In this document: positions 27,127-34,373 of the stretch, in pieces | How the letters are laid out: the number at the start of each line of letters is the position of its first letter | How positions within the stretch are numbered: position 1 is the stretch's first letter | NCBI GenBank assembly: GCA_045805565.1 | Contig: JBJMKZ010000033.1 | Location: 1 to 45,120 of the forward strand | Direction of reading: 5' to 3' | Source of the DNA: DATAEY01 sp045805565 | GTDB lineage: Bacteria > Actinomycetota > Thermoleophilia > Solirubrobacterales > Solirubrobacteraceae | DNA length: 45,120 nt | Notes under the pieces: model-generated | What the model was told of the DNA's origin: nothing | What the model saw: only the letters and a program-made list of their open reading frames with translations | Database searches by the model: none | Made by a program: the position numbers and the translations under genes

Positions 27127-27242
27127 GAGGTTGGGCGACGAGGTATTTGCGCTCGTCGTCTTCAGCCGGAACGCTATCGACGGGGTCTCCCACGCGGACC
27201 GGCCCAGGGTCTTCAACGAGCTCCATCGCGTCCTCCGGCCCG
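27127..27242 (+). repeat. 116-bp copy of part of the methyltransferase gene at 32,408–32,523
   Basis: The two stretches match at 113 of 116 positions in the same orientation, offset 5,281 bases. The copy covers the codons for GDEVFALVVFSRN through ELHRVLRP of the methyltransferase. The flanks do not match on either side, so the edges are sharp. No start, stop or ribosome site belongs to the copy. Confidence 0.95.
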
Positions 27243-27265
27243 AGGTCGCCGCGACTTGCCGCTGC

Positions 27266-27307
27266 CTGATAAGGAGGAGGTCCCTGGTTCGAGTCCAGGA
27301 TCGCCCA
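27266..27307 (+). pseudogene. tRNA-Ile(GAT) 3' fragment, probable attachment-site scar
   Basis: The stretch reads as the 3' half of a tRNA: anticodon loop CTGATAA (GAT at 27,268–27,270), stem strand GGAGG, variable AGGTC, T arm CCTGG-TTCGAGT-CCAGG, acceptor strand ATCGCCC and A73. The 5' half is absent; the bases before the loop (CGCTGC) do not pair with GGAGG. A terminator follows as for a real tRNA gene. Fragments broken in the anticodon loop are typical products of tyrosine-integrase insertion at tRNA genes. Confidence 0.85.
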
Positions 27308-27325
27308 CTAACAGGCGAGTGCCGG

Positions 27326-27349
27326 AAAGCCCCGCTACGGCGGGGTTTT
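27326..27349 (+). terminator. Rho-independent terminator after the tRNA-Ile fragment
   Basis: Stem AAAGCCCCGC and GCGGGGTTTT with loop TACG and a T-run in the 3' arm. It resembles the terminator of the CAT tRNA at 11,758–11,787. Confidence 0.9.
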
Positions 27350-27443
27350 CTGCCGCTCGAGCGGTCTGCACACGTCGTCGGTGGCGGGTCGACGGGGGTC
27401 GAATCGAGCCGGCTCGGCCCGCTCTCGTCCCGAGTCAACCGTT

Positions 27444-28850
27444 TCACGGGCTCATCTCGGACCGGCGCCTCGATATCACGGCTCTGACCTTGCCGCCGTC
27501 GGTGCGCGGCAGCGACTCCACGAATGCGACATCGGTAGTCCCGTCTCCGAAGCGGTCCGCGAAGTTGTGTCTGAGCCGGGCCCGCAAGCCGTCGCGGTCA
27601 CAGCCCGCGGCCGGGACCACCAAGACTTCAAACCGACTCGGACCGTGCTGGATGATCTGCGCCTGCCAGATCTCTTCTTCGGGCGCGACGAGTTTGACCG
27701 CCGCCTGTGGATGTATTAGCTCGCCCGAGGGCCCCTGGAGCCAGTCGTCGATGCGTCCCTCCACGAACGAGAGCAAGGGCAGCGAGCGCCCGCACGGGCA
27801 CGGCCCCGGCCGCTTCGACGCGATGTCGCCAAGCCGATAGTTGAGAAGGACCGTGCCACGGCTGACAAGGTTGGACACGATGACCTCACCGCTTTCGCCG
27901 TCAGCGACCTCGGCCTCGTTGGCGTCCAAGATCCGGACTGGATACAGGTCGACATTCAGGTGATGCCCCAGGTGCTCTTCGCATTCGAAGCCGATACTCG
28001 GCGCCTCGATGGCGCCATAAATACTTAGGACCTGGAGTCCGAAACGCTCGGTCAGGCGTCGGCGCGTGGATGCCGACAGTGCGTCGGCTCCGTAGGTCAC
28101 CACTCGCGGCACATGGAAATCGACTCCGCTCTCCTCGACGTAGCGAAAGAGGGCTTCGATGTAGGAGCCGTATGAGAAGATCTCGTCAGGGTTCAACTTG
28201 TTAATCAGCTCTACGTTGCGCGCCGGCTGCTCGTAAAGCGACAGGTGGTGATAAACGACACGAATGCCAAACGGGATAAAGCTTTGGCGTTCGAACGCCC
28301 TGGCCGCCGAGACGCTCACACTCGTCGGCGTCGCAATGCGAACAGCCCGGTAGCGAATCCGCTTGCCCGCGAGCTTCATGATCACTGCCCGTCGGCGCTC
28401 GCCATGGGCAGCCTCTTTGAAGAGCATGTGGGCGTCCCGAAAGACCGTCATCGGTTGACCCGAAGTGCCACTGGTCCGAAGCCTCAGGTAGTCGGCACGC
28501 GGGCGAGCGGTCGAGAGGAAGTACTCCGGATCGCGCTGGAGTTCGGCACGATCGAGGACTGGAAGCCTGCTGAGATCAGCGGCCGTCTGGAAGTCATCCG
28601 GTCCCAGTCCCAGCCGGCGCATGGTCTCGCGGTAGTAGGGGACGTAGCGGTAGGCATGTGAGACGGCATTCCGAACGTGGCGTTCCTGCGCACGTTCAAT
28701 CGCGGCAGCAGACTTGAAAGGGAGCCCTCCCTGCCAAGGAGCCCTTAGCGCAAGCTGCACGCTCCACAACAGTCTGGCGAAAACAGGCGTGCTGCTCGGT
28801 TCCTTGCCCGCGGGACTCTGCTGCTGGACGGCTGCCCTAGGAATCTTCAA
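27444..28850 (-). CDS. PaaK/CapK-type adenylate-forming enzyme (copy 1)
   Basis: A 468-residue member of the phenylacetate-CoA ligase/CapK branch of adenylate-forming enzymes, which activate a carboxylate as AMP ester. Motifs: the family N-terminal block HAYRYVPYYRETMRRLGLGP, the P-loop RLRTSGTSGQPMTVF, SYGSYIEALF, LSIYGAIEAPSIGFECEEH, the zinc-site-like CPCGRSLPLLSFVEGRIDDW, and the C-terminal DGGKVRAVISRRR. It starts at TTG 28850 with AGGGA 8 bases upstream and overlaps the preceding methyltransferase gene by 14 bases, so translation is coupled. The substrate cannot be told; CapK-like members occur in polysaccharide clusters. It ends before the tRNA-Ile fragment. Confidence 0.88.
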   Translation of the reverse strand: MKIPRAAVQQQSPAGKEPSSTPVFARLLWSVQLALRAPWQGGLPFKSAAAIERAQERHVRNAVSHAYRYVPYYRETMRRLGLGPDDFQTAADLSRLPVLDRAELQRDPEYFLSTARPRADYLRLRTSGTSGQPMTVFRDAHMLFKEAAHGERRRAVIMKLAGKRIRYRAVRIATPTSVSVSAARAFERQSFIPFGIRVVYHHLSLYEQPARNVELINKLNPDEIFSYGSYIEALFRYVEESGVDFHVPRVVTYGADALSASTRRRLTERFGLQVLSIYGAIEAPSIGFECEEHLGHHLNVDLYPVRILDANEAEVADGESGEVIVSNLVSRGTVLLNYRLGDIASKRPGPCPCGRSLPLLSFVEGRIDDWLQGPSGELIHPQAAVKLVAPEEEIWQAQIIQHGPSRFEVLVVPAAGCDRDGLRARLRHNFADRFGDGTTDVAFVESLPRTDGGKVRAVISRRRSEMSP

Positions 28851-29874
28851 GGCACGGATCCCTCAAGGAGGCTACGCGGGCACTTGCGTGGTTCATCGCG
28901 GTGCCAGCCGCTACCTCGCGCATGCGGGGTACGGCACGCACTGCGACAAAGGCACCCCACCTCCTTGGCATGTAGCGACCGAGCGCATCGAACGCCCCAA
29001 GCATGCGGTCAATCGCAGATGCGCCCGAGCTCCCCGGCAGCATCCGAAGTCCCCGCGCGAACAGCGTGGTCAGGACACGCGGTCCATGGACTAGGTAAGA
29101 ATTTCCCCAGGATTCGAACTCCGCACGGTGAAGGAGCCGATGCAGTTCCCCGAGTGAGAGCGCGCGCTCAAGCGGAAACGGCACCAGCCGCAGGCGCGCG
29201 GCTAACCTGAGCAGCGGATCGCCGAGGTTGGCGGCGTTGTCGCAGGTGAGCACTAGGACTCCGTTGGGACGGAGGACCCTGCGAATCTCGCGGACCGCCG
29301 TTAACCGGTCGTGGTCGGGGAGGTGGTCAAGCGTGGACGTGGATACGACTGCATCAAGTGCCCCGTCCTCGAACGGCAGGTGGCGCAGATCACCCCGGAC
29401 TAAACGGGGCGTCACCCCCGCGCGAGCCGCGGCCCGGGAGGCGGACAAAAGTACTTGGCTTGAGATGTCGATCCCATAGGCGGCCCGCGCACGTCGGGCG
29501 AGTGTGAACAGAAGCTCGTCGCCGACCACACCCTCCTCCCAGAGGTCCGTCTTTAGGACGATGGCGGTCTTTAGGTCCGGGAGCCAGCGGTCGATCAGAT
29601 CCAGATGTGCCCGTCTTTTGACCGATGCCATCCGACCGTCGAGGTAGGGACGAGCGATCACCCGGGCAGCAGCTGTATCCCAAGGATCGTCGCCTGTATT
29701 CGGTCGCCGAGGAGCTTGGACCCGGCAACGTGCACGCAGCCCGGCCCTATGCAGAAGTTCCGCCGCCCTTGCTGGCATGGCACGGACCCAGCGCCTACCC
29801 GCCGAGGATGAACCGAGACGCCAGAGCGCTTGGTCCTTGGCGGCGGGCCCTGACGTGGTCTGGATGTGGCCCAT
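28837..29874 (-). CDS. SAM-dependent methyltransferase with unusual motif I
   Basis: The 345-residue product has the class I fold: post-I YGIDISSQVLLSASRAAARA, motif II-like VRGDLRHLPFEDGALDAVVS, TLDHLPDHDRLTAVREIRRV and LRPNGVLVLTCDN. Motif I is not DxGxGxG but LKTDLWEEGVVGDELL. A similar KTDL form is known in some methyltransferase groups, so it may be functional. The first 80 residues are Arg/Ala-rich; Met33 or Met81 could be the true start. A late segment (LVHGPRVLTTLFARGLRML) may contact the acceptor. Its stop lies inside the start of the PaaK-like gene. Confidence 0.85.
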   Translation of the reverse strand: MGHIQTTSGPAAKDQALWRLGSSSAGRRWVRAMPARAAELLHRAGLRARCRVQAPRRPNTGDDPWDTAAARVIARPYLDGRMASVKRRAHLDLIDRWLPDLKTAIVLKTDLWEEGVVGDELLFTLARRARAAYGIDISSQVLLSASRAAARAGVTPRLVRGDLRHLPFEDGALDAVVSTSTLDHLPDHDRLTAVREIRRVLRPNGVLVLTCDNAANLGDPLLRLAARLRLVPFPLERALSLGELHRLLHRAEFESWGNSYLVHGPRVLTTLFARGLRMLPGSSGASAIDRMLGAFDALGRYMPRRWGAFVAVRAVPRMREVAAGTAMNHASARVASLRDPCLEDS

Positions 29875-29993
29875 AGATGGATCTCAGCACTTCCCTCCCT
29901 GGCCCGTCGGAATGGTATTTCCCGCGTAGCGCCGTTTCCGCGGGATGAAGCCGCAGCGCGAGCGCCGGGACGGCTCGCGACCAAACGGGCCGT

Positions 29994-31325
29994 TTAGCCG
30001 CCTGGAGACGGGCTCCGGGCGACAACGCGCACCTTGCCGCCTTGCGTTCGCTGTACCGCGTCGACGAAGAAGACGCGAACCTTGGTGCCGCGGCCGAGCC
30101 GGGAGAGGAACTTATCAGTGAGCCGAGCGCGCACCTTCTCGCGGTCGATGCCGTCCTTGATGACCACGTCGGTGTCGAAGCGGCCGGGTCCCAACTGCCT
30201 GACCCGGTACTGGTAGATCTCGGCCTCGTCGGTGAAGAGGGTCCGAACCGCCTGGGGGTGGAGCTTCTCGCCCGATGGCATCTCGATCCAGTCATCCGTG
30301 CGGCCCTCGATGAACGAGAGCAGCGGGAGCGAGCGCCCACACGGACACCCAAACGGGTGCAGATAGGCGACATCGCCGAGGCGGTAATTGAGCAGGACAG
30401 TGGCGCGGTTGACCAGATTCGAAATGACCACCTCGCCGGTCTCGTCCGCGGACTGCTCTTGCTCATTCGGTCCAACGACCCTGAGCGCAACGAGGTCCAG
30501 GTTCAGGTGGTAGCCGAGCCCCTGCTCACATTCGAACCCGATCTGCAGTGCCTCCACCGCTCCGTACGTGCTCAGCACCGGCAATCCCATGGACTCCGTG
30601 ATCAGCCGGCGGGCAGCGGTGGACATCGCGTCGGACCCGTAGACGGTGACTCGTGGCCAACCAAATTTCCTCCCGGTGGAGGAGATGTGGGCGAACAGCA
30701 GCTCCAAGTACGAGCCGTAGCCATCGATCACATCGGGACGAAACGCGTCGAGCAGCGCCACGTTCCTGTCGGGTGGGTCGAACAGCGACAGATACAGCCG
30801 CGGGATCGCCAGCCTGGGAGCGATGGCGACGTGTCGGGCGAGAAAGTCGTGCATCGCTCGCGCGGTGCCAAACGGTGATTCGATGATTGCCTCGCGATAG
30901 CGAAGACGCCTCCCCGCAAGCTTGCGCACGATCGAGCGATGCCGCTCCGCGTAGGCGCCGTACTCGATCACGCTGGACGTGTCGTAGAAGATCTGCCGAG
31001 GGGCTCCGCCGCTCCCGCCGGTGCGTAACCGCAGATAACGGTCGATCGGCTGTGAACGTGAAACGAAATACTCGGGGTCTCGTTGGATCTCCTCGCGGTC
31101 GAGCATCGGAAGGAGGGAAAGGTCGGCAGACGTGCGAAAGTCCTGCGGCGTCAGCCCAAGGCGCCGCATCGTGTCGCGGTAGTAGGGGACGGTGGCATGA
31201 GCGTGCGCGACGATGCGGGCGAGCCGCCGCTGCTGAGCGCGCTGCACCGTCACGGAGGGCTCGAAGGGGAAGCTCGCCTGCCCTGGAAGCTGCCGCGCCA
31301 GATATGCGGTCTGGGACAGGCTCAC
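29994..31325 (-). CDS. PaaK/CapK-type adenylate-forming enzyme (copy 2)
   Basis: A 443-residue paralogue of the enzyme at 27,444–28,850: VPYYRDTMRRLGLTPQDFRT, IQRDPEYFVSRSQPIDRYLR, LSTYGAVEALQIGFECEQG, CPCGRSLPLLSFIEGRTDDW and QGGKVRVVARS align block by block. The P-loop differs: LRTGGSGGAP replaces LRTSGTSGQP, losing both hydroxyl pairs that hold ATP phosphate. Activity may be altered or lost. GTG 31325 is chosen because it forms a GTGA overlap with the stop of the CmoA-like gene. A palindrome covers its TAA stop. Confidence 0.88.
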   Translation of the reverse strand: MSLSQTAYLARQLPGQASFPFEPSVTVQRAQQRRLARIVAHAHATVPYYRDTMRRLGLTPQDFRTSADLSLLPMLDREEIQRDPEYFVSRSQPIDRYLRLRTGGSGGAPRQIFYDTSSVIEYGAYAERHRSIVRKLAGRRLRYREAIIESPFGTARAMHDFLARHVAIAPRLAIPRLYLSLFDPPDRNVALLDAFRPDVIDGYGSYLELLFAHISSTGRKFGWPRVTVYGSDAMSTAARRLITESMGLPVLSTYGAVEALQIGFECEQGLGYHLNLDLVALRVVGPNEQEQSADETGEVVISNLVNRATVLLNYRLGDVAYLHPFGCPCGRSLPLLSFIEGRTDDWIEMPSGEKLHPQAVRTLFTDEAEIYQYRVRQLGPGRFDTDVVIKDGIDREKVRARLTDKFLSRLGRGTKVRVFFVDAVQRTQGGKVRVVARSPSPGG

Positions 31326-32080
31326 CGGGGCGAGACTGACGCAACCACGCCGTCGAAGGCCATCCACCGGAAGACCCTCGCGATCTCCGCGAACCCAGCC
31401 CGCCTCAGCATCGCCTCGTTGTCGTCCGCCGAAAGCGGCTGAAGCAGTCCGCGGAGGCTGCGGGTCTTTTCGGCGATCTCCTCGTTGCTGAAGCCTCGGC
31501 GACGCTTGAACTCGAAGTAGACACCTTCAGCAACATCCTGCAAGCGGGCCGTCGGAGCCAGGAGCTTCTCGAACAGGATCAGCGTCCCGGCGGGCTCCAG
31601 CGCCCGGCCTACGCGCTCGAGGACCGCTTGCCGGTCTCGCCTCGCCACGAACTGCAGCGTGTAGAAGCACACGACCACGTCGGCCGGCTCCAGCTCGAGT
31701 TGCTCGAGCGCGGAGCAAACGAAGCGCACCGACCGCAACGCAACGCAGCGCCGCGCCGCCCGCTCGATCATTCCAGGCTCACGATCGACTCCGATCACCT
31801 CACCGCCGCGAGGGGCGAGGCAGTCGCCAAGGCGCTCGGTCAGAAGTCCGGTCGAGCAGCCGAGGTCATAGCAGCGCCCGCCGGCCGGCACGAGCTGTGC
31901 GCAGATATCGACGATCAGCTCATGACATTGCTCGTAAGCCGGCACCGAGCGGGCAACGTGCTCATCGAACGCGCATGGTGTGTTCCCTCCGAACGTCCAT
32001 GTGCCACCGGGAGCGACGATTCCGCTGCCGACCTCCGGTGAACCCGCCTCGATGCGACGCCTACGGCGTGAATCGGTCAT
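31322..32080 (-). CDS. CmoA-like SAM enzyme (carboxy-SAM synthase family)
   Basis: The 252-residue product resembles CmoA, which makes carboxy-S-adenosylmethionine from SAM and prephenate. Shared blocks in order: TWTFGGNTPCAFDEHVARSV, PAYEQCHELI, CYDLGCSTGLLTERL (CmoA YDLGCSLG), VIGVDREPGMIERAARRC, VVVCFYTLQFVARRDRQAVL, GTLILFEKLL, FKRRRGFSNEEIAEKTRSL, and LRRAGFAEIARVFRWMAFDG. CmoA normally acts with CmoB on tRNA wobble uridine, but no cmoB is present in the window. It may be an ordinary methyltransferase of this branch or make carboxy-SAM for another acceptor. ATG 32080 is preceded in frame by a GTG. It diverges from the next gene by 25 bases. Confidence 0.82.
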   Translation of the reverse strand: MTDSRRRRRIEAGSPEVGSGIVAPGGTWTFGGNTPCAFDEHVARSVPAYEQCHELIVDICAQLVPAGGRCYDLGCSTGLLTERLGDCLAPRGGEVIGVDREPGMIERAARRCVALRSVRFVCSALEQLELEPADVVVCFYTLQFVARRDRQAVLERVGRALEPAGTLILFEKLLAPTARLQDVAEGVYFEFKRRRGFSNEEIAEKTRSLRGLLQPLSADDNEAMLRRAGFAEIARVFRWMAFDGVVASVSPR

Positions 32081-32105
32081 CACGATCTAGACTCGACGGC
32101 GGCTG

Positions 32106-33116
32106 ATGTCATCCGACTCCGATCGGGCCAACCGGCTTGTGTGGGGGAGCCGCGACGTCGTCGAGCTGTTCCTGCGGCGTCAGGGTTTTAGCAGCGACGC
32201 GGAAGCGCACGTGATGCGGCGGGTGGCGACGGCGGCCAAGGACCAGCCGATCCTGGACGTAGGCGTGGGAGGCGGACGCACGACCCCGTTTCTGCGCGCC
32301 GTGAGTACGGACTATGTGGGAATCGATTTCATCGAGGCGTTGGTCGACGCGACTCGACACCGCTATCCGGGCGCTCGCGTGGAGCACATGGATGCGCGAA
32401 ACCTGTCGAGGTTGGGCGACGAGGTGTTTGCGCTCGTCGTCTTCAGCCGGAACGGTATCGACGGGGTCTCCCACGCGGACCGGCCCAGGGTCTTCAACGA
32501 GCTCCATCGCGTGCTCCGGCCCGGTGGACTGCTCGCCTACTCCACTCACAACCTCGATTATCGATCACCCGGGCGGATGCGCCGACACTTCGATCCGCGC
32601 CCCCTCATCAAGCGCCCAGGTTACGCAGCTCGTCGGATCACTCGCTTGCCCAGGACCATCTGGGAGTACCGACGGCTGCGGGCGCTGAGCGCACGCGGCG
32701 AGGGCTGGGCCACCGTCGTCAGCTTGGGCTACGGCCGCCCGGTGATCTGGCACCGGGTGACCTTCGCGGAATCAGTGCGAGAGCTACGGGACTCCGGCTT
32801 TACCACCGTGGAGCTGTTCGGCCCAGGCGGGCTCATCGCGACCGTTGACGCAGCGAGCACGTCGCTGCACGCCGCCGCCCAGGCCGTCGACACCTGCGGA
32901 TGGCCAACGCTTCACCTTGTCGCCCACAAAGGACATCCGGAACTACCAGCAGATGCACGCCACGGACCCGCGGCGACGAAGGCGCTGATCGCCGAACTCG
33001 CCTCGGGGTTCGCGTCCGAGGAGCGCCGCCGTCCTGGCGGCGCGGCTGACGATGCTCACCTCAAGACGCTCGGTCCTGACGGTCATTCCGCGGTAGCCCG
33101 CCCCTGGCGGTGCTAG
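32106..33116 (+). CDS. SAM-dependent methyltransferase (source of the 116-bp copy)
   Basis: The 336-residue product has motif I PILDVGVGGGRTTPFLRAV, the second-strand end YVGIDFIEALVDATRHRYPG, ARVEHMDARNL, then VFALVVFSRNGIDGVSHADR and LHRVLRPGGLLAYSTHNLD. This is the usual class I order. The C-terminal 150 residues hold RRLRALSARGEGWATVVSLG and VIWHRVTF, perhaps an acceptor domain, and an Ala/Gly/Arg-rich tail. It starts at ATG 32106, divergent from the CmoA-like gene. The codons around VLRP are duplicated at 27,127–27,242. Its stop overlaps the small convergent gene at 33,113. Confidence 0.88.
   Translation: MSSDSDRANRLVWGSRDVVELFLRRQGFSSDAEAHVMRRVATAAKDQPILDVGVGGGRTTPFLRAVSTDYVGIDFIEALVDATRHRYPGARVEHMDARNLSRLGDEVFALVVFSRNGIDGVSHADRPRVFNELHRVLRPGGLLAYSTHNLDYRSPGRMRRHFDPRPLIKRPGYAARRITRLPRTIWEYRRLRALSARGEGWATVVSLGYGRPVIWHRVTFAESVRELRDSGFTTVELFGPGGLIATVDAASTSLHAAAQAVDTCGWPTLHLVAHKGHPELPADARHGPAATKALIAELASGFASEERRRPGGAADDAHLKTLGPDGHSAVARPWRC
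32408..32523 (+). repeat. Parent copy of the 116-bp duplication, inside the methyltransferase gene
   Basis: Matches 27,127–27,242 at 113 of 116 bases in direct orientation. The reading frame is intact here, so this is the source. Confidence 0.95.
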
Positions 33117-33322
33117 CCGGCGTTCCGGTAATGGCGGTGGACCACGGTCGCAAACGCTTGGGCGTCCGTCAGGGTTCGGAAGTACGCAGGCGGGTGAGCG
33201 TCGTCCTCCGCGACGCGCAGTCGCCAATGGATCGGCCCGCGCTCCACATGCTCAGCCCGCCACGCATGGCTGCTGTGCGAGTACGAGCCATCGTGGTTGC
33301 GGCTGAAGATCAGTCCAGGCAT
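33113..33322 (-). CDS. Small conserved-looking protein, 69 residues
   Basis: Reads MPGLIFSRNHDGSYSHSSHA, WRAEHVERGPIHWRLRVAED and YFRTLTDAQAFATVVHRHYR. A GAGGTG element lies a few bases upstream of the ATG, and the start follows the lipoprotein stop by only 7 bases, so both are probably one operon. Aromatic-rich beta-strand composition and an even residue mix favour a real gene. No family is recognised. Its end overlaps the end of the convergent methyltransferase gene by 4 bases. Confidence 0.65.
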   Translation of the reverse strand: MPGLIFSRNHDGSYSHSSHAWRAEHVERGPIHWRLRVAEDDAHPPAYFRTLTDAQAFATVVHRHYRNAG

Positions 33323-33329
33323 CTACACC

Positions 33330-33698
33330 TCAGCGTCCTTTCTCCTCGAGCCCCGTGTAGCAGCCGTCGATGAGCGCCTGCCGCGCCTCTGGCGTCCCCT
33401 TGTGCGCACCGCCCTTCCCATACTCCTCGGCCAGCTTCTGGTCGCTGACCGACGGTGACACCTGGTTCTGCTTGGCCAGCCCTGCCCTGGGGGTGGTTCG
33501 ACAGTCCTCGGCTGCGGTGTCCTTCAGGTCTTCGTAGAGGTCTTGATCGAGGCCAAGGACGTTTGGTTTGGCGGTTTCGGTTTTGGGTGGCGTCGCCATG
33601 GGCGTCGTAGCCAGCGCCGGTCGCCCGGCGTCCTCGTCCCCGCAGCCAGCCCCGGCGAGGCCAAAGGCGACCAGACCGACCACGCCGACTCTCTTCAT
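33330..33698 (-). CDS. Small lipoprotein
   Basis: The 122-residue product starts MKRVGVVGLVAFGLAGAG-C, a clear type II signal peptide. A Thr/Pro/Ala-rich linker follows (RPALATTPMATPPKTETAKP), then a short domain with two cysteines (DCRTTP and GCYTGLEEKG) that could form a disulfide. AGGAGGG lies 7 bases before the ATG at 33,696–33,698. No family is recognised; it is likely anchored outside the cytoplasmic membrane. The 69-residue gene follows immediately. Confidence 0.8.
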   Translation of the reverse strand: MKRVGVVGLVAFGLAGAGCGDEDAGRPALATTPMATPPKTETAKPNVLGLDQDLYEDLKDTAAEDCRTTPRAGLAKQNQVSPSVSDQKLAEEYGKGGAHKGTPEARQALIDGCYTGLEEKGR

Positions 33699-33828
33699 CG
33701 CGGCCCTCCTCGTCCCCCCTTCGCTCTCGCAGAGCCTAGGTGGCAGGCATTGCGGGGACATCCGATGTAGATGCGGTTTACGCGTCGGCAGAAAGCCGCA
33801 GATTCTTGGGTGCGCGCTAGGCGCGCGC

Positions 33829-34010
33829 TTAGTTGGCCTGCGGGCTCTGGCCCGCGCCACGCCAGATCTGCCTGACGACGACTCGGTCGGCGGCGTCGAT
33901 GAAGTCGCTGATGGGTTCCACTGCGTCGGCGTCCCAGGTCTCGCGCCACTGCTCCCACTGGCGCATGGCTGCCTCGCGACCTACGAAGGGTCGCGGCGTC
34001 GCGATCACCG
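33829..34010 (-). pseudogene. SnoaL-like (NTF2-fold) remnant
   Basis: The last 60 codons before TAA 33,829 read FVGREAAMRQWEQWRETWDA, VEPISDFIDAADRVVVRQIW and RGAGQSPQAN. The pattern GREA, W, DAGDRVVV is that of SnoaL-like polyketide cyclase/ketosteroid-isomerase-like proteins. The N-terminal third is missing and the frame ends before the last strands, so the gene is truncated at both ends. It overlaps the tail of the small membrane-protein gene by a few bases. Confidence 0.55.
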
Positions 34011-34160
34011 CCAGTGGATCACGCAGTGGACGCACGGATGGGGGGACGGCCCCATGCGGGTGGTCATAGCCTTCAGTGCGCCCCCCGCGATGCCAGCCGC
34101 CCAGAAGACCAGCAGCGCCAGCAAAAACGCGAGCAGTGTGCGGTCGACGATCCGTCTCAC
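34005..34160 (-). CDS. Possible 51-residue single-pass membrane protein
   Basis: GTG 34158–34160 opens a frame reading MRRIVDRTLLAFLLALLVFW, AAGIAGGALKAMTTR, then a tail with CVHC and a final HWR. One clear membrane helix (residues 9–27) with basic residues before it fits a small inner-membrane protein. The ribosome site is weak (GGGGG about 9 bases upstream). The CxxC at the end could bind metal. It may be a real small gene or part of the decayed neighbourhood. Confidence 0.5.
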   Translation of the reverse strand: MRRIVDRTLLAFLLALLVFWAAGIAGGALKAMTTRMGPSPHPCVHCVIHWR

Positions 34161-34373
34161 TGTTCAACCCCCGGGATAGCCATGAGCGACTCTAACCGTG
34201 AGCGTCGTCGCTGCGGCTTTTGTGGCAGCGCTTATCGATGACAAGCCATCTGATGCCCGCTCCTGCAGCGCTCGAACGGGAATCGTGCCTGGGCGGCTCT
34301 GAAGCGAGAACACCTCGGGTCACGGCCTATCAAAAGCTCATCGTTTTACTTGACTTTGTAGGATCTCGCCCTC

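Noticed and set aside
34182..34241. 19-codon frame MSDSNRERRRCGFCGSAYR with a CxxC
   Set aside because: Too short to support, no ribosome site, and only one half of a zinc site.
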